Positions 18,204 through 27,041 of a stretch of DNA of 64,000 bases are shown here, one piece after another. The first letter of the stretch is position 1. Each line of letters starts with the position of its first letter. Source of the stretch: Streptomyces sp. NBC_01304. GTDB lineage: Bacteria > Actinomycetota > Actinomycetes > Streptomycetales > Streptomycetaceae. A program made the position numbers and the translations under genes. The DNA lies in contig NZ_CP109055.1 of assembly GCF_035975855.1 (NCBI RefSeq), forward strand, positions 62,001-126,000. Reading direction: 5' to 3'. The notes beneath the pieces were generated by a model. That model was not told the DNA's origin, made no database searches, and was given only the letters and a program-made list of their open reading frames with translations.

Positions 18204-18566
18204 TCATGCCGGCGTTTGTGGGTCTGAACGTCCCAGAAGCTCGACCAATGGAGTACCAGTTCGTGCAGCCTCGATGCGACGCGCCCGCAGTTGAGCTCGG
18301 GTGCGCGGGCGGAACTTGGGCTCCCTTCCGCAGCCGCAGGACTCTCGGCCGTCGTAGCGCAATCCAGCAGTCAGGACTGCTGCGACCACGGTCCACGCCT
18401 TGATGTCGCGGCGTCGCGGTGCCGCAAAGTCGTGGCCGGCGCAGACCATTGGCCTGGAGCATCGGGGGCACGGGTGCTTGTCGAGGCCCGGACGCTGCTT
18501 GAACGCAACGCGGCACGATACGCAGGCGTAGTGCAGCTTGTAGGGCTTGTCGGCGTAGTGGCACAC
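18204..18566 (-). CDS. Small zinc-ribbon protein of unknown function
   Basis: About 120 residues starting near GTG 18566. It has CVSCRVAFKQ and CPRCSRPMVCAGHDFAAP (two CxxC pairs, a zinc ribbon), followed by a conserved segment RRRDIKAWTVVAAVLTAGL and an Arg-rich tail. Similar small streptomycete proteins are often mislabelled as deoxyxylulose-phosphate synthase. They are single-domain zinc proteins without such activity. The start is uncertain because the frame stays open upstream through an ISL3 remnant. Confidence 0.6.
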   Translation of the reverse strand: MCHYADKPYKLHYACVSCRVAFKQRPGLDKHPCPRCSRPMVCAGHDFAAPRRRDIKAWTVVAAVLTAGLRYDGRESCGCGREPKFRPRTRAQLRARRIEAARTGTPLVELLGRSDPQTPA

Positions 18567-18629
18567 GGGGTGACCGTACCCGGCGGCTTGCTGGCTGACG
18601 ACACAGTTTCGTAGGGCGAATCGTCGTCG

Positions 18630-18720
18630 CGTGAGGATCCGAGTCCGCAGGAGCCGGAAGCAAGTTCGGCCGTACATGGCTCGCTTGCGTGTCTTCACAC
18701 GGGTTACGTGCCCTCGCGGC
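18630..18720 (-). mobile_element. ISL3-family transposase C-terminal remnant
   Basis: About 30 residues (GHVTRVKTRKRAMYGRTCF, then LLRTRIL) match the end of ISL3-family transposases, including the VKTLKRxMYGR signature after the catalytic Glu. Nothing else of the element is left here. A longer remnant of another ISL3 copy lies at 22085-22477. Confidence 0.6.
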
Positions 18721-18918
18721 TGGCCGACTGTTCGTCGGTTTGGTCCGCTCCTTGCGGGGCGATAGTGGCCGCCCAGCGTCCCCCTGTCCCAGCAGGGTGA
18801 GCTCATAGCGTCCGCGAGATCGCCTGTGCGACTAGCGATCCGTAACATGTTGGTGTGGTCGGGTGGCCGGAGCGCAAATACCTCGCGTTGGATCAGGCAT
18901 CCCGGTTACAACATCACC

Positions 18919-19572
18919 ATGGGAATATGGACAGACGAGTTCATCGCCCCCTCCGTGCCACGGCTCCTGCCTGTGGCCGAGTTCGCGGCGATGGCCACAG
19001 CCCTGGTGAGGCACCAGGTGGTGCGCACGCCGTGGTGGCTGGTGGCCGGCGAGCTCTCGGCGAATGCGGAACTGCCGTACGTGAGCGTCCTGTTCGACAT
19101 CCGCTTCACCGACCCGGACGTGGGCGCCACCGTGCACAGTGACCTGGAGTGGGCAAGCGAGGAAGACTTCGACACTCCTCCCCCGTGGGGCCCGGTCCGC
19201 GAAAGTGGCCGCATCCTCGCCAAGAGCCACGCCATTGAGGACCTGGGGCCGGCGCTGCGCGCCGCACCTTATGGACGGCAGGACATCGCCGTGCTGTTCC
19301 ATGGGCTCGACTTCGACAATCCGCTGGTCAAGGAACACTACTGGCACGCCGACCACCGGATCTTGCTGTCCTGTTTCAGCCTCGCCACCGAGCAGCAACG
19401 GCCGCTTAGCGCCAACAGCACCGCCGACCCCACCGGTCCCCCGCACCGTCCGGTGCGCACCTTCGCATCCACTGGCTACAAGCATGGCGACAACGGGCCC
19501 TGCCCTCCCGTCGAAGCGGTCCTCGGCCGCTACCTGGGCCCGGATCTGAGGTGCGGCCGGACCCGAGGCTGA
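18919..19572 (+). CDS. Hypothetical protein
   Basis: This 217-residue protein starts at ATG 18919 (MGIWTDEFIAPSVPRLLPV). Codon usage and a plausible mixed alpha/beta pattern support coding, with conserved-looking DIAVLFHGLDFDNPLVKEHYW. No known motif is seen. The family appears to be a streptomycete conserved hypothetical. Confidence 0.5.
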   Translation: MGIWTDEFIAPSVPRLLPVAEFAAMATALVRHQVVRTPWWLVAGELSANAELPYVSVLFDIRFTDPDVGATVHSDLEWASEEDFDTPPPWGPVRESGRILAKSHAIEDLGPALRAAPYGRQDIAVLFHGLDFDNPLVKEHYWHADHRILLSCFSLATEQQRPLSANSTADPTGPPHRPVRTFASTGYKHGDNGPCPPVEAVLGRYLGPDLRCGRTRG

Positions 19573-19626
19573 CCCAGCGCCTGCACGGGCCGGGCGAGCA
19601 GCACCGCCGCGATCCCGGCAGGCCCC

Positions 19627-19803
19627 CAGCCGGGCAGCCAGACACAGGCAGCGTCCTGCGGGGAGCACCAGCTCACCACGCATCTCCCGCCCAAGGACCA
19701 GCGGTTGCGCGGCGCCGGGCACGCGGTCACCGACTCCTGGCCCCATGGCCAAGCGCTGGGGCGCACGATCTTGGATGCGGAGCAGCTCTACCTGAAGGCG
19801 TGA
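19627..19803 (+). pseudogene. Possible C-terminal remnant of an unknown protein
   Basis: One frame ends in a protein-like tail (HLPPKDQRLRGAGHAVTDSW and ILDAEQLYLKA) before TGA 19801-19803, preceded by a Gln/Ala-rich stretch. No start or ribosome site belongs to it. Unidentified. Confidence 0.25.
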
Positions 19804-19852
19804 GCCCCGCGCGGGTGGTCCACCGGGCTCCGGCACCTCACGTGGTGCTCTG

Positions 19853-20036
19853 CTAGGCGTCCGTGGTGTGCCGGGGAGCCGGGGTGAAGGTGACCTGCTG
19901 GTGTCCGCAGCCCTCGGCAAGCTCGCGCAGCGCGGCGGTCTCGGCCTTGTCGGCCGTCAGGCGCCAGCGCAGTTCGGTCGCGGTCCAGTCGGTGGCATAG
20001 GTGCAGTAGGCGTCGGCCAGCGGTGGCAGCCACTCA
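19853..20036 (-). pseudogene. C-terminal remnant of a DUF1524/GmrSD-type HNH endonuclease-family protein
   Basis: About 60 residues ending at 19853: WLPPLADAYCTYATDWTATE, then LRWRLTADKAETAALRE and a Cys. This resembles the tail of secreted HNH-family (DUF1524) nucleases of actinobacteria (PP..CxYxxDWxxxKxRWxLxxD). The HNH catalytic core is missing. It is joined in antisense-free fashion to the start of an IS-passenger gene at about 20037. Confidence 0.55.
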
Positions 20037-20133
20037 GCCGGGAGGTCAACTCGGCAATCCGCGCTTCGATTTCCTCCACCCGGACACGGGCCGCCTCCTC
20101 CCGCGCCTCCAACTCCTCGATCAACGACACCAT
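20037..20133 (-). pseudogene. N-terminal fragment of an IS-associated coiled-coil protein
   Basis: From ATG 20133 after a GGGGG ribosome site, the reading is MVSLIEELEAREEAARVRV followed by EEIEARIAELTS, a charged coiled coil. The same type begins the proteins at 54980-55189 and 58271-58669, which sit beside IS5-like elements. This copy breaks off after about 32 codons at a junction with the HNH remnant. Confidence 0.5.
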
Positions 20134-20276
20134 CGACGCCCCCTACTTCAACTTCCACAGTAGAAGGGCGCCTATATCCCGCCCACACCACTAACAGGCG
20201 TTCTCCCACCTCAGAGCTTGCCCGGAGGAGAGCCACACACATTACGACTCCACCGACCTATCGCTACGCTGCACCG

Positions 20277-20477
20277 ATGAGCGACTTGATCAGCAGCGAC
20301 GGGCCTCTATCTGATGCCGAGGTGGATCAGTTGCGCCTGCTCCTGCGCCGGTACTGCCATCACGAACTTGATCAGTGGGAAGCCCTCCGAACTGAGACCC
20401 CGTACGGCGATGTCTATGTGCTGATCACGAACGCCTTGCCTGCGGGCACCGGTCCGGAGATGTTCCGGCCGTTCTAG
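20277..20477 (+). CDS. Small hypothetical protein
   Basis: This 66-residue protein (MSDLISSDGPLSDAEVDQL, then LLRRYCHHELDQWEALRTE and GDVYVLITNALP) has good codon bias and is followed at once by a hairpin terminator, which supports a real short gene. No known family is recognised; it resembles short immunity-like or DUF proteins of streptomycetes. Confidence 0.5.
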   Translation: MSDLISSDGPLSDAEVDQLRLLLRRYCHHELDQWEALRTETPYGDVYVLITNALPAGTGPEMFRPF

Positions 20478-20497
20478 AGGCTGAACCGGTAGCAAGA

Positions 20498-20515
20498 GAG
20501 ACGAGCGGCCGTCTC
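20498..20515 (+). terminator. Hairpin with T-run after the small gene
   Basis: GAGACG and CGTCTC pair across a 6-base loop, with AGTTTT just downstream, 20 bases after the stop of the 66-residue gene. Confidence 0.5.
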
Positions 20516-20625
20516 AGTTTTCGTCTCATTCGACACGGGTCAGAGCCGTTCAGGGGAGGCCGGCGGATTCGTAGCCAGGGCATAGCGGCCTGGCGCATAC
20601 GCAGGAGAACAAGGGCGGACGACGC

Positions 20626-21111
20626 GTGGATCATGACGGTGAGACTTGGAAAGCGCGCGAGTGCCGCATGGGGGAAGAAGTGCGAATAAGCATCATCGAT
20701 CTGTGGCTGGCGAATGAGCGACCGGCCGTAGACGGCTGGTTCCAAGCGGACGGTTCCGCGTGGACGGTCGAGGTAGACGGTCCGCAGCTGTCCTGGTTCA
20801 ACGTAGGTGAGCCACTCGATCTGGATGGGCTCCTGGCAGAGCATCCGGAGTCGCTGACGGGAGCCGATACGCATCCTCAGGGTCTGGCGGAGCTGCCGGA
20901 CGGGTCAGGGTATGTGTGCTGCGGGGATGGCTCGCTGGGCTCTGAGGGCTTCTTCGCGCGGCTCGACCAGAACAGGGGCCTGGTATGGCTGGTGTCGTTG
21001 CTGGACTCGAACCCTTTCCAGCGAGCGGAGGTGCACGGCTCGCTGGCTACTTTCACCAACAACCTCGGCAACTCCCTCACGATCGACCTAACGAAGCCGC
21101 ACCTCACCTGA
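20626..21111 (+). CDS. Conserved hypothetical protein
   Basis: This 161-residue protein starts at GTG 20626; ATG 20668 is an alternative giving 147 residues. Conserved-looking blocks are WLANERPAVDGWFQADGSAW, GYVCCGDGSLGSEGFFARLD and ATFTNNLGNSLTIDL. The last resembles a family common in streptomycetes with immunity-like neighbours. No catalytic motif or signal peptide is seen. Confidence 0.55.
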   Translation: MDHDGETWKARECRMGEEVRISIIDLWLANERPAVDGWFQADGSAWTVEVDGPQLSWFNVGEPLDLDGLLAEHPESLTGADTHPQGLAELPDGSGYVCCGDGSLGSEGFFARLDQNRGLVWLVSLLDSNPFQRAEVHGSLATFTNNLGNSLTIDLTKPHLT

Positions 21112-21188
21112 TGCAGAACCGCCCGCTCCAAAGCCCTCGGCCGGGGTTCCAGAAGGTCACCATCATCGCGACAGCAGGAGAGCGCCTC

Positions 21189-21691
21189 TTACTCCCAGAG
21201 GTCCGCACCATCACAGCCAGTCGGATCCATCGTCAGCAGGTCCTCGTGAAGGCCCGAGAGGAGGCGGCCGGTGGGGGACCCATCCTCGCCGCGCTCCATG
21301 ACCACCCAGCCGGCGTCGACGCCGGACACGTTCACGTCGGCACCGCAATCGAGCTCGTCGGCCATGGAGAAGACGGCTTCGTAGGCAACCGCCCGAGCCA
21401 GGAGTACCAGGTCGCCCCTGTCCGCACCTGCATCCAGCAAGCGTCGAGCCGCCGCCACTTGCTCCAAGGCTCCCGGGCCTGCCCATCCGTCGATCGCCCA
21501 CGCCACAGGGAACGGAGCAGCACGAAGCGAGCCAACTGCGGCTGGTTCTCATCGATCTGCGACCTCGCCCACTCCGTCGCATCAGTCGCGCCGAGAACCT
21601 CGAACTGCGTGCGGAGCGTCTCCGCCGCAGCCCGCTTCGACGGAACAAGCCCTGACACCCACGACTGCCACTTCGCCTCATCACCATCCAT
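21189..21691 (-). pseudogene. Frameshifted conserved hypothetical gene
   Basis: Two adjacent frames form one protein of about 167 residues. The first runs MDGDEAKWQSWVSGLVPSKR to QLARFVLLRSLW, and the second from AIDGWAGPGALEQV to MDPTGCDGADLWE. The shift lies at about 21500 in a CGTGGGCGATCG stretch, where one extra G would restore the frame (LWRGAIDGW). This could be a recent mutation or a sequencing error. The family is a streptomycete hypothetical without an assigned function. Confidence 0.6.
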
Positions 21692-21986
21692 CGCACCAGA
21701 ATGCCCCACCAGCCACCCCACACGACCAAGGTCAACAGATGTCACGCAAGCGCGGCCAGAGCCGAATTCAACGAGCGCCATCAACGGACGTCGGCGCCGC
21801 GCAGGCTGTCCGAGAACTCCAGGACGGTGGCGAGTCGACCGTCGCCAGCGTCCGCCTGCGCACGAAGGTCACTGGCTCTGTCGGTGAGTCGTGATGTCGT
21901 GTGTCGTTGAGCGCGGATGGCACCGTCGTGTCGACCAAGACGATGTCGCTGAGTTTTAAAGGCGGTTGGGGCCTTGTGGTGGGACA

Positions 21987-22082
21987 ATGGCTGTGCTTCT
22001 TCTGCTGGGGGCACCGATACGCCTGTCGAAATCCAAGGCCGATCTGTACGCGGCGATCCGCCGGGACCACCGTTCCGAGTGA
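21987..22082 (+). mobile_element. N-terminal fragment of an IS21-like transposase
   Basis: A 31-codon frame from ATG 21987 contains LSKSKADLYAAIRRDHRSE, similar to the start of actinobacterial IS21-type (IstA/Mu-like) transposases (SKxELYAAIRRDxRAG). It stops at TGA 22080-22082 and is followed directly by an ISL3 remnant, so it is a short remnant at an IS-IS junction. Confidence 0.4.
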
Positions 22083-22084
22083 CC

Positions 22085-22477
22085 GTCCGTCGTGTCACCG
22101 ACGTGACCATGCGGAGACCCGAGCAGCTCACGGACACCGAACGCAAGTGCCTGGACGACCTGTACGCCCGCAGTCCGGCGCTGGCCATGACCACCGAGTA
22201 CGCCCACCGCCTTGCCGGCATCCTGCGCGAACGCCGCAACGAGCACCTCGCCCTCGAAGTCTGGCTCGCCGACGTCCGCCTCGACGGAGAACGCAAACTC
22301 CGTACCCTGGCCACCGGCATGCGGCGCGACCGCGCAGCCACTCTCGCCGCCCTCACCACCACCCACACTTCGGGCGCAGTCGAGGGCAACGTCACCCGTA
22401 CCAAGCTACCCAAGAGACAGATGTACGGCCGAGCCAACTTCGACCTCCTTCGACGCCGCATCCTGTTGCCGCCGTGA
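22085..22477 (+). mobile_element. ISL3-family transposase C-terminal remnant
   Basis: About 130 residues (PEQLTDTERKCLDDLYARSP, LRTLATGMRRDRAATLAALT, SGAVEGNVTRTKLPKRQMYG, RANFDLLRRRILLPP) form the C-terminal part of an ISL3-family transposase, including the catalytic Glu in the GAVEGNV motif. The N-terminal zinc and helix-turn-helix parts and the two catalytic Asp residues are absent. Confidence 0.8.
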
Positions 22478-22791
22478 TCAACCAGCCTTCCCCTGAAACA
22501 GCGACAAAGCCCACAACGAGAGCCAGAGTCCGTCTGATGGCAGTACCGTCGTCGTAGCCGTGGGGTGGTCGTGCGCGCAGCAGACGGACTGACGCCGCCG
22601 AAGCCGTGCAGCGCGGCCGCAGGCACCCCCACCCGATCACCCGCGCCCCGGCCCGGACGGCATCCGCCCGTTGCCGCACCGTGACTACCACCTGGCGACC
22701 GTCGCACCTACGTCCGGGCCCCATTCCAAAGGCGTCGGCGTCCCCGAGCAGCCAGGCTGGATGCGTACTCCAGCCACCTCGAGGAGCCTCC
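22478..22791. other. Gap without a recognised gene
   Basis: No frame shows a known family or a ribosome site except the GAGGAG just before the flavodoxin-like gene. The promoter of that gene should lie here. Confidence 0.4.
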
Positions 22792-23508
22792 ATGCCAGCG
22801 ACCGCGTACCGCTACGACGACCTGCGGGCCCTGTATATCAACTGCACACTCAAACGCTCCCCCGAAACCAGCAACACCGAAGGCCTGATCGACAAGAGCC
22901 GCCTCGTCATGGACAAGAACGGGGTCACGACCGACCTGATCCGCGCCGTCGACCACGACATCGCTACTGGGGTGTGGCCGGACATGACCGAGCACGGCTG
23001 GGAGAACGACGACTGGCCGCAGCTGTACGACAAAGTCATGGCCGCGGACATCCTGATCCTGTGCGGGCCGATTTGGCTCGGCGACAACAGCAGCGTCACC
23101 AAGAAGGTCATCGAGCGCCTGTACGCCTGCTCGAGCATCCTGAACAACCAGGGCCAGTACGCCTATTACGGTCGCGTCGGAGGTTGCCTCATCACCGGCA
23201 ACGAGGACGGCGTCAAGCACTGCGCCATGAACGTGCTCTACAGCCTCCAGCATCTCGGCTACACGATCCCGCCACAGGCCGACGCCGGCTGGATCGGGGC
23301 GGCGGGCCCTGGACCGTCCTACCCCGACCCCGGTTCCGGCGGCCCGGAGAACGACTTCACCAACCGCAACACCGCATTCATGACGTGGAACGTCATGCAC
23401 CTGGCAGCCCTGCTCAAGCAGGCAGGCGGCATCCCGGCCCATGGCAATCAACGCTCCGCATGGGACGCCGGCTGCCGCTCCGACTTCCCCAACCCCGAAC
23501 ACCGCTAG
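22792..23508 (+). CDS. NADPH-dependent FMN reductase / flavodoxin-family protein
   Basis: This 238-residue protein starts at ATG 22792 after GAGGAG. The flavodoxin-like fold is indicated by LYINCTLKRSPETSNTEGL (phosphate loop of the FMN site), ADILILCGPIWLGDNSS (second FMN loop) and GRVGGCLITGNEDG. Such enzymes reduce FMN or quinones with NAD(P)H in the cytoplasm. It seems complete and isolated, with remnants on both sides. Confidence 0.8.
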   Translation: MPATAYRYDDLRALYINCTLKRSPETSNTEGLIDKSRLVMDKNGVTTDLIRAVDHDIATGVWPDMTEHGWENDDWPQLYDKVMAADILILCGPIWLGDNSSVTKKVIERLYACSSILNNQGQYAYYGRVGGCLITGNEDGVKHCAMNVLYSLQHLGYTIPPQADAGWIGAAGPGPSYPDPGSGGPENDFTNRNTAFMTWNVMHLAALLKQAGGIPAHGNQRSAWDAGCRSDFPNPEHR

Positions 23509-23559
23509 AACCCGCAGTCATCTCCCCGCCTGCCGCGGACAGGAGCCCACACCTCCGGC

Positions 23560-23692
23560 ATTCACTCGTCACGCTTCCCCCTGGCCACCCACGCGTTCCG
23601 TCAGCTGCGGGCGGCGCACAGCCGGGACGGGACCGGACCGCCAGGGCCAGCACCACAAGCACCACCAGCACGACTATCTGCGTCGTCGTCAT
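23560..23692 (-). pseudogene. Start of a small membrane protein, truncated
   Basis: ATG 23692 after GGGAG opens MTTTQIVVLVVLVVLALAV, a single N-terminal membrane helix with the usual start of small streptomycete membrane proteins. Beyond about residue 30 the sequence is no longer protein-like and the frame runs antisense to the 3' end of the FMN reductase gene. Probably a truncated gene. Confidence 0.4.
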
Positions 23693-23734
23693 CGGGATCT
23701 CCCTCACCGGTAGTAAACGGGTGATGAGGAAACG

Positions 23735-23900
23735 GTGGCGGAATGGCTGTTCAGTTGTGTTCCGATGTCCTCGTTGAGCGCGCGGGAGGTGGCCGAGCCG
23801 GTCTCCTCATCGCCGGTGACGAGGAGGCAGATGCCGTCGAGGGAGGGGAGTTGGGACAGGGCGTGGAACGCCTGGACGAGGCAGCCCGGGAGCGGGGCGC
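23735..23900 (-). pseudogene. Internal fragment of an M20-family metallopeptidase
   Basis: The minus strand reads LVQAFHALSQLPSLDGICLL and VTGDEETGSATSRALNED. This is the M20 peptidase region just after the bridging-Asp motif and including the catalytic Glu pair (GDEE). Both ends of the gene are missing. Confidence 0.55.
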
Positions 23901-23989
23901 TGTGTGTCCGTTGGCCCACGCCGCCAGCTCTCCGCCAGGGCCGCCTTCTGAGTAGCGCAGTCTTCGAGTAGCGGCCCTGGTCCACTCCG

Positions 23990-24421
23990 CCTCTTCATCG
24001 ACGTCGGCGACGGCACCCGTTTCCCCTCCGCCGCCCACCTCGCCGACTACGCGGGACTCGCCCCGGCAACCCGCAGCTCGAGCACCTCCATCCGCAGCAA
24101 ACAACCCTCCCGCAGAGGAAACAAACAGCACAAACGGGCCTTCTTCCCTCCGCGTTCGCGGCCCTGGGCGACCCGGCATCCCGCGCCTACCACGACAAGA
24201 AGATCCGCCAGGGCAAACCCCACACCCAGGCCCTGCTCTGCCTCGCCAGACGCCAAGCCGACGTCCTGTTCGCGATGCTCCGCGACGGCACCTTCCACGA
24301 ACCCCGCACCCCCAGGCGACGGTTGCATGAACAAGCCCACAGGCTCGGCGAGTACCTACCCTGGATCGGCTTCGCCAGCATGGACCTCACTGTTCAATTA
24401 CCTGCCGGAGCGTTGCAGTGA
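23990..24421 (+). mobile_element. IS110-family transposase C-terminal remnant with a frameshift
   Basis: The reading FIDVGDGTRFPSAAHLADYA, GLAPATRSSSTSIRSK and RRGNKQHKRAFF matches the Transposase_20 domain of IS110. A frameshift near 24150 moves on to SAFAALGDPASRAYHDKKI and LLCLARRQADVLFAMLRDGT before the stop at 24421. The N-terminal DEDD domain is missing, so the copy is dead. Confidence 0.75.
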
Positions 24422-24449
24422 TCCCGGGCCCACAAGCACCCACCGCCGA

Positions 24450-24869
24450 TCAACTGGCCGATGGCGGGAGGGCGACCTGGGCAGCAAGGAACTTCGGAGC
24501 CATCTGGCAGTAGCTGTCGGTGATCAGCTCGGTGAGCTCGGTCCAGTCGGTGTGCTCACCCAGAACGGCAGCGACGACATTGCGGCCCCAGCCGGCACGC
24601 AGGAACGGGAACCCTCCGGCAGTCAGGCCCAGCAGGTCGTCGGCAGGCACCCGAAAGGTCAATACGACCAACTCGCGGCCTGCGCTCACATACGGGGCGT
24701 AGAGCGGGAAGCGATCCGCGTCCGGCGTATACACATGGGCGAACGTCCGCTTCCGGATCCGCCAGCGCACACCAATCCAGGCCGGTTCCTCATACGACTC
24801 GGGCAGCTGCCGGCAGATCGATCGCAGCCCGTTCAAGATCTCCGGCGGCACGTCTCCAGGACTCGACAT
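24450..24869 (-). CDS. MmcQ/YjbR-family protein
   Basis: A 139-residue protein of the MmcQ/YjbR fold: PEILNGLRSICRQLPESYEE, WRIRKRTFAHVYTP, VVLTFRVPADDLLGL, AGWGRNVVAAVL, and a C-terminal helix with ITDSYCQMAPKFLA. The family has a double-winged DNA-binding-like fold but no clear established function. Length and motifs suggest an intact gene. Confidence 0.8.
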   Translation of the reverse strand: MSSPGDVPPEILNGLRSICRQLPESYEEPAWIGVRWRIRKRTFAHVYTPDADRFPLYAPYVSAGRELVVLTFRVPADDLLGLTAGGFPFLRAGWGRNVVAAVLGEHTDWTELTELITDSYCQMAPKFLAAQVALPPSAS

Positions 24870-25074
24870 ACGCCGACACTAGCGACCGCCGGCGCAGTGT
24901 CGAGATGGGCGAACCCCCATCTAAAGGAAGGGTTCGCGCCCAAAGTCAAGGGAACAACTCGGGCGGCCAGGCCCGGAGCCTGCATCTCGACGGCATTGTG
25001 CACGGAGTCCTCGTCGAAGTTGAAGCGGTCGCGTGTTGGTGGCCAGTTAGTGGGAGTCATCCGGCCGCAGACAG

Positions 25075-26106
25075 TCACGCAGAGTCAACGATTCGGGGCA
25101 GTGGGCGGGTTCGTAGCCAGTACGAGCGGGCCCCCACCATCAGTGCGCATCCGTACACGGCGAATGCCACCATGCCGATCCAAGTGACCAGGAGCGCGTC
25201 CTGCGGAGTGGGGAGATCGCCGCTTCGGATTGTCACCACGTCCATCGTGGCCAAAGCCGCATAGCCGACGCCGAGCACACCGTACGGGGCGAGGGTGGCG
25301 GCGCCGATCAGGGAGGGAGCCAGAGGAAGCCAGCGCGGGACGCGACGACCGCGTAGAAGCGGCGTCCAGCGCGGGAAGACCTGCCCCCAGGGGCGGACGA
25401 GGCCCCACAGCAGGAAGACTCCGAGCCCGGCGAGCAGCATGGTGGCATCCAGGCCCCAGGACTCCAAGGCGAGCCAGATTCCAGAGGCGCCGTTCCGCTC
25501 GGAGACCACGCGCATCTCCGTGCCGGATGTGCCGGCGAAGGTGCCGCCGAAGGCCCAGATCTGTTTCATCGCCGCATACGGGAGGAAAGCCACCGTGCCG
25601 ACCCAGGCGACGAGTTGAACCGGTCGGGGAGCGGCAGAGGGTGGCGGGGCTGCGGTCCGCGGCAGGCCGGTGCGGGCAGAGAGGGCGGTGGCTGCGGACA
25701 TGAGTGCCCCGACTGCCGCCAGTGCATGATTCGCCGCAGCGGCCCAACTGTCCACGCCCTGGCCGAACATCAGCGTGATCACGTCCATGAGCAGGCTGAA
25801 CGCGGCGAGTCCGGCGAGACAGCACACCGTCCACAGCAGCGTCCGCAGTGCGGGTCGCAATCCGTATCGCGATACAGCCGCACAGGTCAGCGCCGCCAGC
25901 ACCCCCACTGCCGTGACAGCCCCGCCCGACGCGGAAGGCCCCAGGAAGCCGCCATGGGGGAACAGGCGGGTCCCCTTCAGCGCGCAAACCAGGCCGAATC
26001 CGGCGTACGCCAGTGCCCAGAACAGCGTGATTCGAACCATCCAGTGGGATCTCTGCCGCACCCGTGCACGCCAGGGTGCCTTGATTGTCTGTGGGTCAAT
26101 GGTCAT
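25075..26106 (-). CDS. Multi-pass membrane protein
   Basis: The likely start is ATG 26106 (MTIDPQTIKAPWRARVRQRS), giving 343 residues with about nine hydrophobic segments, for example WMVRITLFWALAYAGFGLV, VTAVGVLAALTCAAV and ATMLLAGLGVFLLWGLV. Such proteins are conserved in streptomycetes without assigned function. The open frame extends upstream through a tandem repeat, but that part lacks a ribosome site. Acts in the cytoplasmic membrane. Confidence 0.65.
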   Translation of the reverse strand: MTIDPQTIKAPWRARVRQRSHWMVRITLFWALAYAGFGLVCALKGTRLFPHGGFLGPSASGGAVTAVGVLAALTCAAVSRYGLRPALRTLLWTVCCLAGLAAFSLLMDVITLMFGQGVDSWAAAANHALAAVGALMSAATALSARTGLPRTAAPPPSAAPRPVQLVAWVGTVAFLPYAAMKQIWAFGGTFAGTSGTEMRVVSERNGASGIWLALESWGLDATMLLAGLGVFLLWGLVRPWGQVFPRWTPLLRGRRVPRWLPLAPSLIGAATLAPYGVLGVGYAALATMDVVTIRSGDLPTPQDALLVTWIGMVAFAVYGCALMVGARSYWLRTRPLPRIVDSA

Positions 26107-26258
26107 GTTCTGAACGTCGCACCGACGGGCTTGCCCCCGCGTCAGCTTGGTGAACGACCTTCCTCCCCCGTCCGAGGGAGCGCCATGGCGACCCAGGTAT
26201 GCCTCACAGAGCGAGACGCCTGAGCTGGCCATGCGTGGGGAGTTCGAAGTGGCCGCTG

Positions 26259-26354
26259 TCAGTCGTCGCGCAAGGTCACGCCGATGGGCGCGTTGTCCTG
26301 GCACTGGATCGTCACACCAGGCTTGCCGTCGGTGTCGTCGTTCGGGGAGGTCAT
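26259..26354 (-). CDS. Possible 31-residue small protein
   Basis: ATG 26354 opens MTSPNDDTDGKPGVTIQCQD and ends at TGA 26259-26261. The start codon lies inside the first unit of a 48-bp tandem repeat. Codon usage is plausible, but there is no strong ribosome site or known family. Confidence 0.25.
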   Translation of the reverse strand: MTSPNDDTDGKPGVTIQCQDNAPIGVTLRDD

Positions 26355-26439
26355 GGGCGGAACGCTGGGCCAGCACTGTATGCGACGTCATGGGGAGGTC
26401 ATGGGCGGAACGCTGGGCCAGCACTGTATGCGACGTCAT
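26344..26439. repeat. Perfect 48-bp tandem duplication
   Basis: Two identical 48-base units run 26344-26391 and 26392-26439, with no mismatch seen. The length is a multiple of three. It probably arose by slippage or unequal recombination and is young or constrained. Confidence 0.9.
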
Positions 26440-27041
26440 TCGGATTCATCCGCGATGGATGTGGCTCAAATTGAGTGAGGAGTCGGCGCGAACGACAGTG
26501 GGTCAGACAGTTGGCTTCCAAGTCTGGGAACGCATGCTCTCCGGGGGGGATGGCGGGGCGTTCTTGTCGGGTGAACTGGGTGATGAACGCCAGAGGATGG
26601 CGGGTCCTTAACACTGGTGGTGGCCTGGCCTGATTCCCAGGTACTTGCTAGATGTGGCGAGGGCTGCGGCAGCAGCCAGGATGGTGGCAGCTGCGGCTGA
26701 GAGTGCGAGGCTGCGGCGACTGAAATGACCCTCAAAGCGCGGTTGTTGCCTACACCAGGGGTCCATGTCTCGCGATCCCGGCATTCCTTGCGAGTCCCTA
26801 GAGGCGGAACACGCACTGCCAGCTGGCGAAGACCTGCTCGATGTGGTCCGCACCGCCACCGTCGGTCCCGCCGAGGAGCCCTCCCGCCCGGCCATCTCCG
26901 CTGCCACGCCCGCGAAGCCACCAGCAGCGGTCGCCACCGGGCGCACCCGCTGTCCCTCAACTCCCCTCGCCCCAGCCAGACGAACACAGAAAGCACCCTG
27001 CGTTGATCTCCCGCATCAGCTGCGGACTGCCGTGGTGGCGT
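26440..27041. other. 600-bp stretch without a recognisable gene
   Basis: On the minus strand near 26610-26690 there is a short hydrophobic reading (LALSAAAATILAAAAALATS), perhaps the end of a secreted or membrane peptide. No start, family or conserved frame could be supported elsewhere. Confidence 0.3.

Noticed and set aside
24878..25078. Minus-strand reading with FNFDEDSVHNAVEMQAPGLA
   Set aside because: Looks partly coding but has no start, no family and no conserved end, so it is not called.
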